Shown piece by piece: positions 35,071 to 45,758 of a stretch of 64,000 nt of DNA. Numbering within the stretch: position 1 is the stretch's first letter; the number at the start of each line of letters is the position of its first letter. The position numbers and the translations under genes are program-made. Origin of the DNA: Aplidium turbinatum (lineage: Eukaryota; Chordata; Ascidiacea; Aplousobranchia; Polyclinidae); NCBI GenBank assembly GCA_918807975.1, contig OU964918.1, forward strand, positions 21,002,477 through 21,066,476, given 5' to 3'. The notes beneath the pieces are model-generated. The model did not search any database. It was not told the origin of the DNA and saw only the letters and a program-made list of their open reading frames with translations.

Positions 35071-35454
35071 TACGTCACCAGCGACCAGCAGTAGCAGTAT
35101 CAAAAGGCGTTTCGCGCATTGGGTTGGAAAGTTCAGACGTTCAGAAAGTTCAGGCTGCGTTTCAAGAATTTTCACATTGATTCAAGGCCTAGACACGTTG
35201 AATCCATGTAAAAAATGCTGATTACTCCACGCCTGCTGAATTGCCTAGCTGAAACCGTTTCACATGCCTTTGTGGAGTTTGCCTTCAAAAAACTTGTTTT
35301 TTTACATTTTCATTTTACATTGATTGAAGGCCTGAATACGTTGAATCTATGTAAAAGAGGCTGATTTACAGTTTGAAGAACAAGATCTGCCATTTGAAAC
35401 TCACGCTGTAAAAACTCTTGGCCGATCAGCTGATTGCTAGTCGCTGGTGACGTA
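35071..35454. mobile_element. MITE with 20-bp TIRs (TACGTCACCAGCGAC)
   Basis: TACGTCACCAGCGACCAGCA at 35071-35090 mirrors 35435-35454 with one mismatch. The inside carries two variants of the phrase GGCCTGAATACGTTGAATC, also found at 14380-14610. Non-coding. Confidence 0.75.
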
Positions 35455-35934
35455 GACTGTATAATCGCACGCTTCGCTGCTCACGCCAAGTTTTTTTCAG
35501 CAGCATGTTAAACACAAAGAACGTGGAAAATCGCCAAGTCAGGTTTTTCCTTTAGTATGACTTTAAAAAGTATAGCATTTAGTTTCAGATAAATTCCCAA
35601 ATAACTATTACGATAACAGTCGAGCCATTGGAAAATTAACAGTTAAAAATGTAACATTTAACCTGTATTTTGTTTCCTTTTCCAAAAAATAAACATATCA
35701 GAAATTTAATTTGTGTTACGACATGTTTATGAATACCTATTTTATCAGAACTAGTGCAAGTAAATTTTACTATAATTATTACAAGGTGAATGTTTTTAAA
35801 CGGTTTTAAACATTCCTGGTATGGTATGGCTTGATATGGCTACCTCTAAAATTTTGAAAACCTTAAAATTTGAGGCCCCAGGCTTCAGCCTTTCCAATCA
35901 AATAATAAATCTGCACTGGTCACTCTACACCACT

Positions 35935-37184
35935 GGGTGACACCCAGTCTTTAATCTAGTCTCTGAAAAGCCACTTCTCAGAGACGAACTTGCCGGCATT
36001 CATGTTATACCGACTGCATCCAGAGCAGATGGAGAAAATTGACCGTTCAGACCATAGCCGTACGAGACCAAACCATTTTGGGAGGACAGAACGTAAATTT
36101 GCCCAAATCTGCACGCTTTTATAGAAATTGCCCAAATAGAATGTATGCGGTGCATGATAATAATGAAAAACAAACAGTTTTATAAATAGACCATGATCAG
36201 ATAATTTCATATTTTTTGTTGCCCAAATCTAAACGATACAGTTATGTAAATGGAAAAAATTAATGAATTTGTTCATTTTGGGGAAACTGCCTCACGCTAA
36301 TTTGGGCAGTTGCATAAAAAGACTAATCAGTTTTATCAGATAATTTCATGTTTTCAGCTGCCCAAATCAACAAGATGCATTTGTGAAAATTAATAAAATT
36401 AGCTATATAGCAAATTTTGCGTTTTGATTTGGGCAGTTTCACAAAAGTGTTAGAGACATATTTTGGTGGCTGCCCAAATCGGCATGATGCAGTTGGTTAA
36501 ATGCATTTCGTACTACAGTTTGATCACCATGCTATACAATACATCAATACGGGTGTGCCAAATAAAAGTTTTGCGCCACATTTCTTGTGCAAATAGGTAA
36601 AATATATTAATTTATAGTTTTTCTTAATTCATACAATTTTGTAGCTTTTCATATAGCAATTTTTGCCCTAATAATTGCAACATTTTTCCGAATTCGCGAC
36701 GTTTTGAAACAACAGGGGGGCGGCTGCCCCCCTGGCTCGTACGGCTATGGTTCAGACTACAAAGCCCTGGTCAAAACCATAGGCTACACCAATTCTACAA
36801 CTTTGACAATTTTCAGCAGGACGCCATGTCGTGGTATGACATAACCATAAAAGGAAAATTTCCTCACTCCGAAGACCAGGAAGAGTTGGAATTTGTGGAC
36901 TTGGTGAAAAATATGGAACTTTTTCCAGCTGTAGCCTACGTCAAGCGATGATAACATTACTGACCCTCCCCGCCACTACTTGTACGGTAGAAAGATCATT
37001 CAGCACAATGAGGCGGGTCAAAACAGGGCTCAGATCAACCATGTCTGACGCCAGGCTATCCGGGCTGTGTATGATGAGTGTCTACAGAAGCCGAATAAAC
37101 TCGGACAAAAATTCGTTCATCCAAAAAGTCATCGAAAAATTCGGCAAAGACTCACGTCAACTTCACTTTTTATTCAAGAACTGA
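35935..37184 (+). pseudogene. hAT transposase C-terminal part, split by another hAT element
   Basis: Plus-strand coding before the insertion: SETNLPAFMLYRLHPEQMEK, IDRSD. After it (from 36750): YKALVKTIGY, then FQQDAMSWYDITIKGKFPH, EELEFVDLVKNMELFPAVAY, and at 36948-37184 LLTLPATTCTVERSFSTMRR and LRSTMSDARLSGLCMMSVYR, the dimerisation domain. It resembles ZMYM/THAP12-type hAT proteins. The element 36053-36749 interrupts it exactly, with an 8-bp duplication, and there are also frame changes. Upstream domains are not found. Confidence 0.8.
36053..36749 (+). mobile_element. CATAGCCGTACGAG element (hAT-type, non-autonomous) inserted in a hAT transposase
   Basis: Perfect 14-bp ends CATAGCCGTACGAG and CTCGTACGGCTATG, exact 8-bp duplication GTTCAGAC (36045-36052, 36750-36757). 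The inside repeats a phrase close to GCCCAAATCNNNACGATGCA about six times. Related copies: 62710 onward, and 20865-21126. Confidence 0.92.
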
Positions 37185-37449
37185 TTAACTAAACTGGTGG
37201 CTGATTGTTCTTTTCTGCATGATTCAATGTTACGAACAGCTTCATTGAATTCACGAACTACGTGATGATTTTATCTGAAACTGTGAATTATCCTTTTTCA
37301 GACTTATGTGAGATAAAGCCAGTGCCCGCACTATATAGTAATGTGGTTCTGAGAGTAGGCCTACAGGAGCTCAAGTTGTCGAATTTTCTGATTACGGGTA
37401 GCTCGTAGGCCTAGGTAGGCTATCTTCGTAAATTAATAGAGGAAGTGGG

Positions 37450-37966
37450 CAGAGATGTACGTATACGCCGCAAATTCTACGCCGCATAGTTGCGGCGTAG
37501 ACTTTTTGTTTACTCTAACGCTTGCGGCCGCATTTTTTTGGATAGTTGTCGCTTGAGGCTACGCCGTGAAGTTTTCGAGGTTTTTTAGCGCATAGCGTCA
37601 ACGCATACTTTTTAATGTATTTTTTTCGCTACAACACTCCAATACCTTCCAGCGCTGCAGTTGAAAGAATGTTTTCAATGGGCAAAGACATATTGGAACC
37701 AAAACACAGCAAAATGTCAGATGAACACTTTCAGATGCTTGTGTTTATTCGTGGAAATTCAAAATAAAACTTGTTTGTTTCGAGTGGTTTATACCGTGTG
37801 ATTGTTTGGCACCTAGCAAACAAAATGAGTTTACGCTAGTGTATGCGCTGACGCTAACGGCGCCAACTTTTTTTACAAGTTGCGTTGACGCATACGGCGT
37901 ATGGTATTTCGAACGTTTGCGTTTACGCTGACGGCGTCAATATTTTTGTATGCGCGTACATCACTC
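37450..37966 (+). mobile_element. hAT deletion derivative, copy 2, keeping a transposase C-terminal stub
   Basis: Near-identical to 30538-31063 over its whole length, with the same ends (CAGAGATGTACGTATACGC ... GCGCGTACATCACTC). Flanks GAAGTGGG (37442-37449) and GAAGCGGG (37967-37974) differ at one base. The C-terminal frame AAVERMFSMGKDILEPKHSK ... FIRGNSK is intact at 37642-37767. Confidence 0.9.
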
Positions 37967-37974
37967 GAAGCGGG

Positions 37975-38843
37975 ATACTCCCGAAGAAGGGTGATGATCA
38001 CAATCGGAGAGCTTGACCAGCCAGTCATCACTCGTATCACCTTCACCTCTCTTCCCCCCCCCCTTTCAGAAAGTTGCCTATTTTTGCATGTTTCCTCTTT
38101 TTCATTTTTCATCCAACAATTTTCCAGGAGGGGTCAGCTGAGCCCATTTGCCCCTATGTGCGTGTTAGTTAACACCCTTCCTGGGTGTTAACTCGAAGTA
38201 GGTCGGAACTAACACCAATAAACATTAGATTAGAACTGTTCATGGTCAGGTTCTAGTGTTTACCACTGACACCGCACACGAATTTTCCGTTTAGTCTTTC
38301 GATAGAATTATTATTCGTCTTTCGTTTGGTCTTTCCAATAAAAAGGAGTTGGAAATTCCGTTTTCCGCATCTTCCTCTTAAGTTTTTATTTAGAATCAGA
38401 AAAAGAAACGTAATGGTCATAAGTCAGGTGATCTTATGTTCTCAAGAGTGGACGTAGTTCCATTCAAGCGGAAAGGTCCTGGTGGGACCATAGATCACTC
38501 ACTGGTCGAAGTTAGTCCACCTTAGCGGCTTAGCAGACGTCGTATAGGCTAGTCTACATTTTAAAATACATATATTAGGTTATGTGTTCCCACTTTTATT
38601 GACTAAATGTTTGGAAATAGCTTGCTTGGATTATTAGTACGGTATGTAGGTATTTAGCCCTGAAGTAGCCGGTAGATCTAGAGCTTACGGTAGGCCTACT
38701 GTATTCAAAGTTAGATTTATATACCTTGTATTTCCACAAAGCAAGCTCATGGCTGAAGTGCAATATTTGGGAAGATAATCAATTTTCTACAAGGTTTGAA
38801 ATGTTTGGTTCGTGGTAACTTACCGTATATCTGGACTCCACAG
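37975..38843. other. Unassigned DNA with a small hairpin
   Basis: GTTAACACCC at 38168-38177 and GGGTGTTAAC at 38183-38192 form a perfect 10-bp stem with loop TTCCT. No poly-T or gene is next to it, so no terminator or RNA role is claimed. Confidence 0.5.
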
Positions 38844-38845
38844 TA

Positions 38846-39183
38846 GGGTGGCTCGTTTTTGAACTTTTTTTAAATTCTCTCGGGGTAGTAGGAAAATGGT
38901 GCCAATGAGTGAGAAAAAACTCATGACAAAATTGGAGATTTGTAAAAAATTGTTTTCAACCTTCTCATGGGGCTCAAAAATCAAAAAATTGGGGTCAAAA
39001 ACACAATTACGCAAAATTGCGTTTTTGACTTCATTTTTCAATTTTTGACCCCCATAAGAAGGCTGAAGACAATTTGTCACAAATCTCAAATTTTGTCATG
39101 AGTTTTTTCTCACTCAGTGGCACCATTTCCCCACTACCGGTACCTCAAAAGAATTAAAAAAAAAGTTTACAAACGAGCCACCC
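38846..39183. mobile_element. Long-hairpin MITE (GGGTGGCTC ends)
   Basis: GTAGGGTGGCTCGTTTTTGA is mirrored by AAACGAGCCACCCTAC, and complementarity continues inward through ACTCATGACAAAATTGGAGA / TCTCAAATTTTGTCATGAG to the centre at GCAAAATTGCG. TA flanks both ends. It shares its tips with the 2.25-kb element at 41480-43729 and may be a non-autonomous relative. Confidence 0.8.
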
Positions 39184-39852
39184 TACCGTACTTCACAGGC
39201 CTAGTCAACCTGGGAACTGAAGACTGATGTAATTTTGAATTTTAAGATAAATTTACTTCATATCTCTTTGAAATGATAGTTTGATAGACCAAATTTCCAA
39301 AGTGTGATCATTGAATGTCAAATCACTTAAAAACTTTTAATTTTATATTAAATAGGCCTAAATGACAAATCTTCCTTGTTTTCCAGTAGGCCTATTGCCA
39401 GATGCTTTTTGGATTTCAAACACAAGTGCCAAAATCTAGTCCCTTAGGTAACAAAAAGCATAAAAGCAGCTCTAAATCACACATTGTTTTTTGATTTTCC
39501 AATTATGTTTTTTGAAAAACTCTGTTTTTTATAAAAAATAAAATAAAAATGGCATCCTGACTTTCAAGCGGCATAAAAATAAATGTATTAACGAAAAGTG
39601 CTTTTATCAGGGTGTCCATGTTGTTGCTGTTATTGCATCATTTATCGTGCGTTTTTCACAAATTGTTTTAATGGCGGATTACACAGAATTATTCTGCCAG
39701 AATGGCATTGGTATTCAGATGCATTTTGGAATTAAAACAGTAATCACAAAATACGCTATTGTAATTTTAATGCACACAACAATACCACCAAATTATTACA
39801 CGCTTATGAGTATGAAACTCTTTTTCTTATAAAAAAGAAGAGTAACTGTTTA

Positions 39853-40668
39853 GGGTGCAACCTAGTTCGTACCTTGAACCATTCGTACAGTCAGTTCGTA
39901 CCCTGAAAAGATCAAGAAAAAAAATTTAAAAAAGCCAAAGTCGCTGATCGCAGTTTAATAGCACAAAGCCGAAGTTGCTGATTGGAGTTTCCCCAAACAA
40001 TTTGAAACAAACTCGAGGGTTAGCGAAAACTGCGGAAAAATGTTTGCGGAAACTGCGATCAGCGAGGGTTAGAGCATAGATTACTCCATGGTTAGGGTAA
40101 AGGTTAGCGGAAACTGCGGGAAAATGTTTGCAAAAACTGCGATCAGCGAGGGCTAGAGCATAGATTACTCTATGGTTAGAGTTAGGGTAAGCGGAAACTG
40201 CGGAAAAATGATTGCGGAAACTGCGATCAGCAAGGGTTAGAGCATAGATTACTCTATGGTTAGGGTAAAGGTTAGCGGAAACTGCGGGAAAATGTTTGCG
40301 GAAACTGCGGAAACATGTTTACGGAAACTGCGATCAGCAAGGGTTAGAGCATAGATTACTCTATGGTTAGAATTAGGGTAAGGGTTAACGGAAACTGCGG
40401 AAAAAAATTTGCAGAAACTGCGATCAGCGAGGGTTAGAGCATAGATTACTCTATGGTTAGAGTTAGCGGAAAAATGTTTGCGGATAACTGCGATCAGCGG
40501 ACTTCGGTTTTGAGCTATTCTTTCTCTCGATTTTTTCAGGGGGTAAATTTTAAAATGATTGCGGAAACTGCAATCAGCGACTTCAGCTTTTTTTATTTTT
40601 TTTTCTCGATTTTTTCAAGGTACAAACTGACGATCCGAACTGTTCATGGTACGAACTAGGTTGCATCC
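39853..40668. mobile_element. GGGTGCAACC-family element, AGTTCGTACC subtype, copy 1
   Basis: Ends GGGTGCAACCTAGTTCGTAC and GTACGAACTAGGTTGCATCC; flanks AACTGTTTA and AACTATTTA (9 bp, one mismatch). Sub-terminal zones repeat AGTTCGTACC, then GATCAAGAAAAAA and GCTGATCGCAG. The middle is an array of five to six units of GCGGAAACTGCGATCAGC, GGTTAGAGC and ATAGATTACTCTATGGTTAG. The 9-bp duplication and GGG tips suggest a Mutator-like MITE. Confidence 0.8.
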
Positions 40669-41222
40669 AACTATTTAAGTTAACAAATACGATTTTCAGA
40701 GGTCCTTAAAAAAATAGTTGCAAAAATGCACATAGACTAATCAATACTGATCAAACTCCATTTATAGTAGCGATTTTAACTACTGTCAAGCATAGCAGAT
40801 CGGCCTCCAGTCCAATTTGAAGCGTGTATGTTGGTATGACCTGTGTATAAAAGTCACCACAGTTTGGTTTGTGCCACTCAACCTTTGTGAGAAAGATGAC
40901 AACATAGAATGAAGAGAATTTTTGTTGCGTAGCTAGGCAGCTTATGACCTACATACAAGATATAAGTCATATCATACAATAAGTTCCAGTGTACATTGTA
41001 CAATAAGTTGAGATAAATTAAATTAAAAGGGTATAAAGGGGAAAACGTGTCTACATAACCATCTTCGCAAGTGTCAATTTAAGATATTAAATTTCCTGCA
41101 ACTATTGCTATAAAAAAATGCTGTCATTTTGCCTTAAGTTAATAAACATATCATAGGCAATATCACTCAAAAAAGCTTGAGATAAATATATATTGCATAA
41201 TGCATATTATGATGAGTTTTGC

Positions 41223-41366
41223 GGGTGCAATCTATTTCGTCCCTTGAACACTTCGTACCCTGAAAAGATCGAGAAAAAAATGCAACAGAACCGAAATCGC
41301 TGATCGGAGCTTCAGTAAACATTTCAAAATTTCTCTCGATCATTTCAGGGGACGAAATAGGTTCAG
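41223..41366. mobile_element. GGGTGCAACC-family MITE, ATTTCGTCCC subtype
   Basis: Left GGGTGCAATCTATTTCGTCC, right GGGGACGAAATAGG, with CTTCGTACCCTGAAAAGATC and the core CGCTGATCGGAG inside. About 145 bp. The right tip is eroded. Confidence 0.65.
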
Positions 41367-41479
41367 GCCTCGAAATTCGATTTTGTTGACAGCGGACAAA
41401 TGTGTCCGGTCTAAGCAGCTATCTCGGCGTACAAATTAAGTTTCACGGCGGACACACCAGTTTTAACGTCGGTCGTCAT

Positions 41480-43729
41480 TAGGGTGGCTCTTAAAATTGA
41501 GTTTTTGAATTTTGCTTGGGACACCCTTTCAAATGGTGAGGTTGTTAGAAAAAATAACTCTTGCAATTTTTTTTTTAATTTGAAGTTGATTTAGAGGTGG
41601 CCCTCCCCCCTAAAGTTCTGTGCCCTCCCTCAAAATACCAAATTTGCGTATCTCGAAAACCACTTGAGCTAGAGATACAGTTTTTGTGTTAAAAGATGCA
41701 GAAAACATGGTTTTCTATCTGCTTTCTGAACATTGAATGCATCTATCTTGAGTAGAAAAGCAGTTATTTAGAAAAAACGCATTTGACCAAATCTTGATTT
41801 TACAACCTTTTTTGTGACCACAAAACCGTCTACAAAATTTCGTTTTTTTGTCTTAATTTTTGCACCTTAGAGGAAACACTGGTAGCGATATTCATTTCAA
41901 AATGTAATTCTGGTCAGTACTGGAAGAAGCGATAATATCGACAATATTTTACATATTGTCTTGCATATCGTGACAGGATGTCTGCGACCTGCACCATCGG
42001 ACAATTTCCCTGTCCTTGCAGGCAACCAACCACTGAGTTTCGTCGCGAAGAAGCCATCCTGTCTCTTTCTCGCCGCACTACGAACCACAACCACTTGCTC
42101 CACTCAAGTCTCTACGAGTCTGTGAGCGAGCAATCGAGCATCCTCGGCAACTGAAATTGAGACATCCATTTGTATGTGACGCACAACTCCTGATGAAAAC
42201 CGCTGAAGACCAATCCATCAGCGCGGCTACCTGGGAGGACAACAAATGGAGCTCAGAGTGGAAGAAGAACTCCTCAAGACTCTAAAGTTGTATCTCCGAC
42301 ACCAGCCCCCATCCAACCGGAATGCATAATTTGCCAAGGAAGGCCTGGGTGCGGCTCAACCGCCTGCGCACTGGGCTAGCCTACTAGAGTCAGACTATTC
42401 TGCTCTAACATGCACAAATGGAGGATGGCTCCATCCGCAATCTGTGAGTGTGGCAAAGAGGAACAAACCACAGACCACACCATCTGTAACTGCGCCAAAT
42501 GGTGTGCGTGGTCTGCTTGAACTGGATGATGAATCAATGGACGAATCAAAGGATTGCTGCTCGACACCTGCTCAAGCATCTAAACCGCATCGCCACTGCC
42601 CAAGAGTGGTAAAAGACAGAGCCCTTGACCCCTGGAGTAACAAAGAAGGTTTAAAGGAAGAAGAATCGACAATATTGTTCTTGTTGGAATTTGGAAACAG
42701 TTTCCTGTGTTCAGTAACAACTTGCAAAAGAAACTGAAGTTGGTACTCATCTTCAGTTAAGATTTTGTTAAAATCCTGGATTAGACTTAGAGCAACTCCT
42801 CTCTCTGCTCTGTCATTCACTACTGAAAGTCCCTTCGCCATGTGTAAAGCTTGAATAAATGCACCATCTTGAATTCTTCAGTCCAATGAGCAGGATCCTT
42901 TGAAAGTATAATTATTGCTTCATCTTCACCCAACAGCTGAAGAAACCATTTTGAATCAGAGTGCAATACTGTTCTAGACCCTTATTGCTAAGAAACGCAT
43001 CTACTTTGATGCTTGGTCTCCTTGGTGGACGTTCTCCTGTTTCATCTAACATGGTTGCCATCATTAGCTTTTTACTTTCCACAGACAAACGAGAGTCAAA
43101 CAAGGCTAGTCCAACCATTTCTTCGGACAGATACCATAAATGCAGACCAAGCTTTTTGCATAAATCGCCTTCGCCATCCAACAAGTGCGATGCATAGCAC
43201 CTGAAGCTTGAAAGCGGATTCCACGCTCAGGAGTTTTTCCAAGGAATATGATAAAAAAACGGGCATTTTAGCTATGCATGAATGCATAACAGTTTAGGAA
43301 TACTTATTTCGTTTATTGCTTTACCAGTTTTACAGGTTAGTTTATGAACTTTGTTTATTGAATAGTTTGGGCCACAATACTTGTTTAGCACTGTTTTGTG
43401 CTAGAATACCGAAAACAGGTTTTTTTCTAAATAACTGCTTTTCTACTCAAGATAGACGCAATCACAGTTCAGAAAGCAGATAGGAAATCATGCTTTCTGC
43501 ATCTTTTGACACAAAAACCGTATCTCTAGCTCAAGCAGTTTTTGAGATATGCAGGTTTGGTATTTTGGAGGAGGGCGCAAAACTTTAGGGGGGAGGGCCA
43601 CCTCTAAATCAATTTGAAATTCACAAATTTTTTACAGGAGTTATTTTTTCTGACAACCTCACCTTTTAAAAGGGTGTCCCACACAAAATTCAAATTTTTT
43701 TCATTTTTTGCCAAATAAGAGCCACCCTA
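41480..43729 (-). mobile_element. 2.25-kb DNA transposon with ~330-bp inverted repeats and decayed transposase-like gene
   Basis: The left arm (about 41480-41830) and right arm (about 43400-43729) are inverse copies starting TAGGGTGGCTC; the exact 8-bp duplication GTCGTCAT flanks both ends (41472-41479, 43730-43737). On the minus strand 43290-42660 codes, with frame changes: SAFKLQVLCIALVGWRRRFM, HLWYLSEEMVGLALFDSRLS, LLGEDEAIIILSKDPAHW, MAKGLSVVNDRAERGVALSL, LTEDEYQLQFLLQVVTEHRK. I recognise this C-terminal pattern from uncharacterised repeat proteins of many invertebrates but not its superfamily. The N-terminal part has been lost and a LINE 3' end lies at 42190-42650. Confidence 0.8.
42190..42650 (+). 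pseudogene. LINE 3' fragment inside the 41.5-kb transposon
   Basis: Plus-strand pieces PRKAWVRLNRLRTGLAY, HAQMEDGSIRNL, CECGKEEQTTDHTICNCAKW, LDDESMDESKD, then a TAQEW stop and AAAAGACAGAGCCCTTGACC. Same family as 10070, 31395 and 52470. Several frame changes. Confidence 0.65.
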
Positions 43730-43811
43730 GTCGTCATGCTTAATTACTTCATCTTGAGCTATATCTACGGTTTAGAAGACTTTTAAAAATTTCAGCGAAG
43801 TCACTCTGAAA

Positions 43812-44492
43812 GGGTGCAACCTAGTTCGTACCTTGAACCATTCGTACAGTCAGTTCGTACCCTGAAACAATCAAGAGAAAAAATTAAAAAAAGCCGAAGT
43901 CGCTGATCGCAGTTTACAAAGCCGAAGTCGCTGAACTGAGTTTTCCCCAAACAATTTGAAACAAACTCGAGGATTAGGGTTAGCGGAAACTGCGGAAAAA
44001 TGTTTGCGGAAACTGCGATCAGCGAGGGTTAGGGTTAGAGCATAGATTACTCTATGGTTAGAGTTAGGGTAAGCGGAAACTGCGGAAAAGTGTTTGCGGA
44101 AACTGCGATCAGCAAAGGTTAGAGCATAGATTATTTATGGTTAGGGTAAAGGTTAGCGGAAACTGCAGAAAGATTACTCTATGGTTAGAATTAGGGTAAA
44201 GGTTAACGGAAACTGCGAAAAAATTTTTGCCGAAACAGCAATCAGCGAGGGTTAGAGCGTAGATTACTCTATGGTTAGAGTTAGCGGAAATTGCGGAAAA
44301 ATGTTTGCAAAAACTGCAATCAGCAGACTTCGGTTTTGAGCTATTTTTTCTCGATCTTTTCAGGCGGAAAATTTTAAAATGATTGCAGAAACTGCGATCA
44401 GCGACTTCGGCTTTTTTTAACTTTTTTTCTCGATCTTTTCAAGGTACGAACTGACGGTCCGAACTGTTCATGGTACGAACTAGGTTGTATCC
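43812..44492. mobile_element. GGGTGCAACC-family element, AGTTCGTACC subtype, copy 2
   Basis: Same ends and same internal repeat as 39853-40668, with fewer units. Flanked by ACTCTGAAA and ACTCTGAAT (8 of 9 bases match), again fitting a 9-bp or 8-bp duplication. Confidence 0.82.
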
Positions 44493-44501
44493 ACTCTGAA
44501 T

Positions 44502-45758
44502 GACTTTCATCAGACCAATGACCTGCGCTTGGAAAGTCAAACGTTTCACGAGGCTTTTTTCCTTAGGTTTGTTTTTGCGTGCCATGTGAGCAAAAGTGAT
44601 GAAGAGCAAGTAGGTTCAATCATCATATTTATTCTCACTTATAGAATTTCCCCTGGGCCTTTTCTTTCTTACTGTAATACCAAAACTTAGCCTGTCTCGT
44701 ATAATCAAATTTTGTAACCAACCTTGCCTCATCAATATTACTCGGAGATCAAAGCCAGACATTATGATGTAAGACTTGAACTAAATTGCGCTGATTAGTG
44801 TAGACTGTAGATTGTAGAAGTAGGTACTCCCGTCCATTCTTAGCAAAGAATTCACTTTTGTTACGCTGATTCAATGTCATCAATCGTTGAAGCAACATAA
44901 AATTCCAAAGCTTTTCTTCTTAAATGGAAGCTAAGGGATACAGTACAGTATTAACATTTTCTAGATGCACGCTAGAATACGCTGGAAATTATATTCTCGC
45001 AACAATTGTTCATGCTGTGCAATGACATCAGGATTAGAAATGTTTAAGCCAAGGATTCAACCTATTTCGTCCCCAGAACACTTCATACCCCGATTTCAGG
45101 AGACAAAATAATAATTAAATAGGTTGCATTTGAGTTTTGCAATCTTGACCTTAAGAATCAACAAGATCAAGATCACTTCAGAATTTAAATGTAAGGTGCT
45201 GGTAATAGTATGTCTCTTAGATTGTTGTCATTTTGAACCTTAACCCTCATCCAAATTTGTAAAACAAGTTTGATTAAAACTGGCAACCTTGACAAGTTTG
45301 ACAATGCCTGACATTGGATATTTAAAGGGACCTTAAAAAATCAACGTTTTGAAATACGTTGAACTGTACATATAAAAAATTTAAATGGAATAGTAGCCTA
45401 CTTAGTAGCATGTATGGTGCCATATCATATATGTTAAAATGTCAAGTGGATGGGGTAACAGCATTGTTAATTACATATTTAAACTTAAACCATAAGAATT
45501 TGAAATGTATTATTTATCTATCACCCTGAAATAATGATTAGTAGTGCATTTACGCTGGTCTTTGCAACTCCTTACTATCAACGGTTAAACACTGGCTTAA
45601 CACTGGGTTAAACACTGGCTTCTGTTGTATTTTTTTAGTTATTTTTTAAACAGTATTTAGTAGCTATTATAGATGACATTGGTCAATTGTTAACTCTTAA
45701 AGTTCTGTTTGAATCACACTGAGTCTTTTAAAGAAGAAAGAAAAGATTAATTTAAGAA
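44502..45758. other. Upstream region of VPS4
   Basis: Presumed promoter region of VPS4. No TATA box or GC-rich island is evident near the start codon at 45759; AAGAAGAAAGAAAAG precedes it. The small GGGTGCAACC remnant at 45054 is the only element seen. Confidence 0.45.
45054..45128. mobile_element. Short remnant of the GGGTGCAACC family
   Basis: TTCAACCTATTTCGTCCCC ... TTTCAGGAGACAAAATA ... AAATAGGTTGCA: both ends of the ATTTCGTCCC subtype with most of the middle gone. Confidence 0.5.

Noticed and set aside
38168-38192. 10-bp hairpin as an RNA terminator
   Set aside because: There is no transcript ending here and no U-run; such stems are common by chance over 64 kb.
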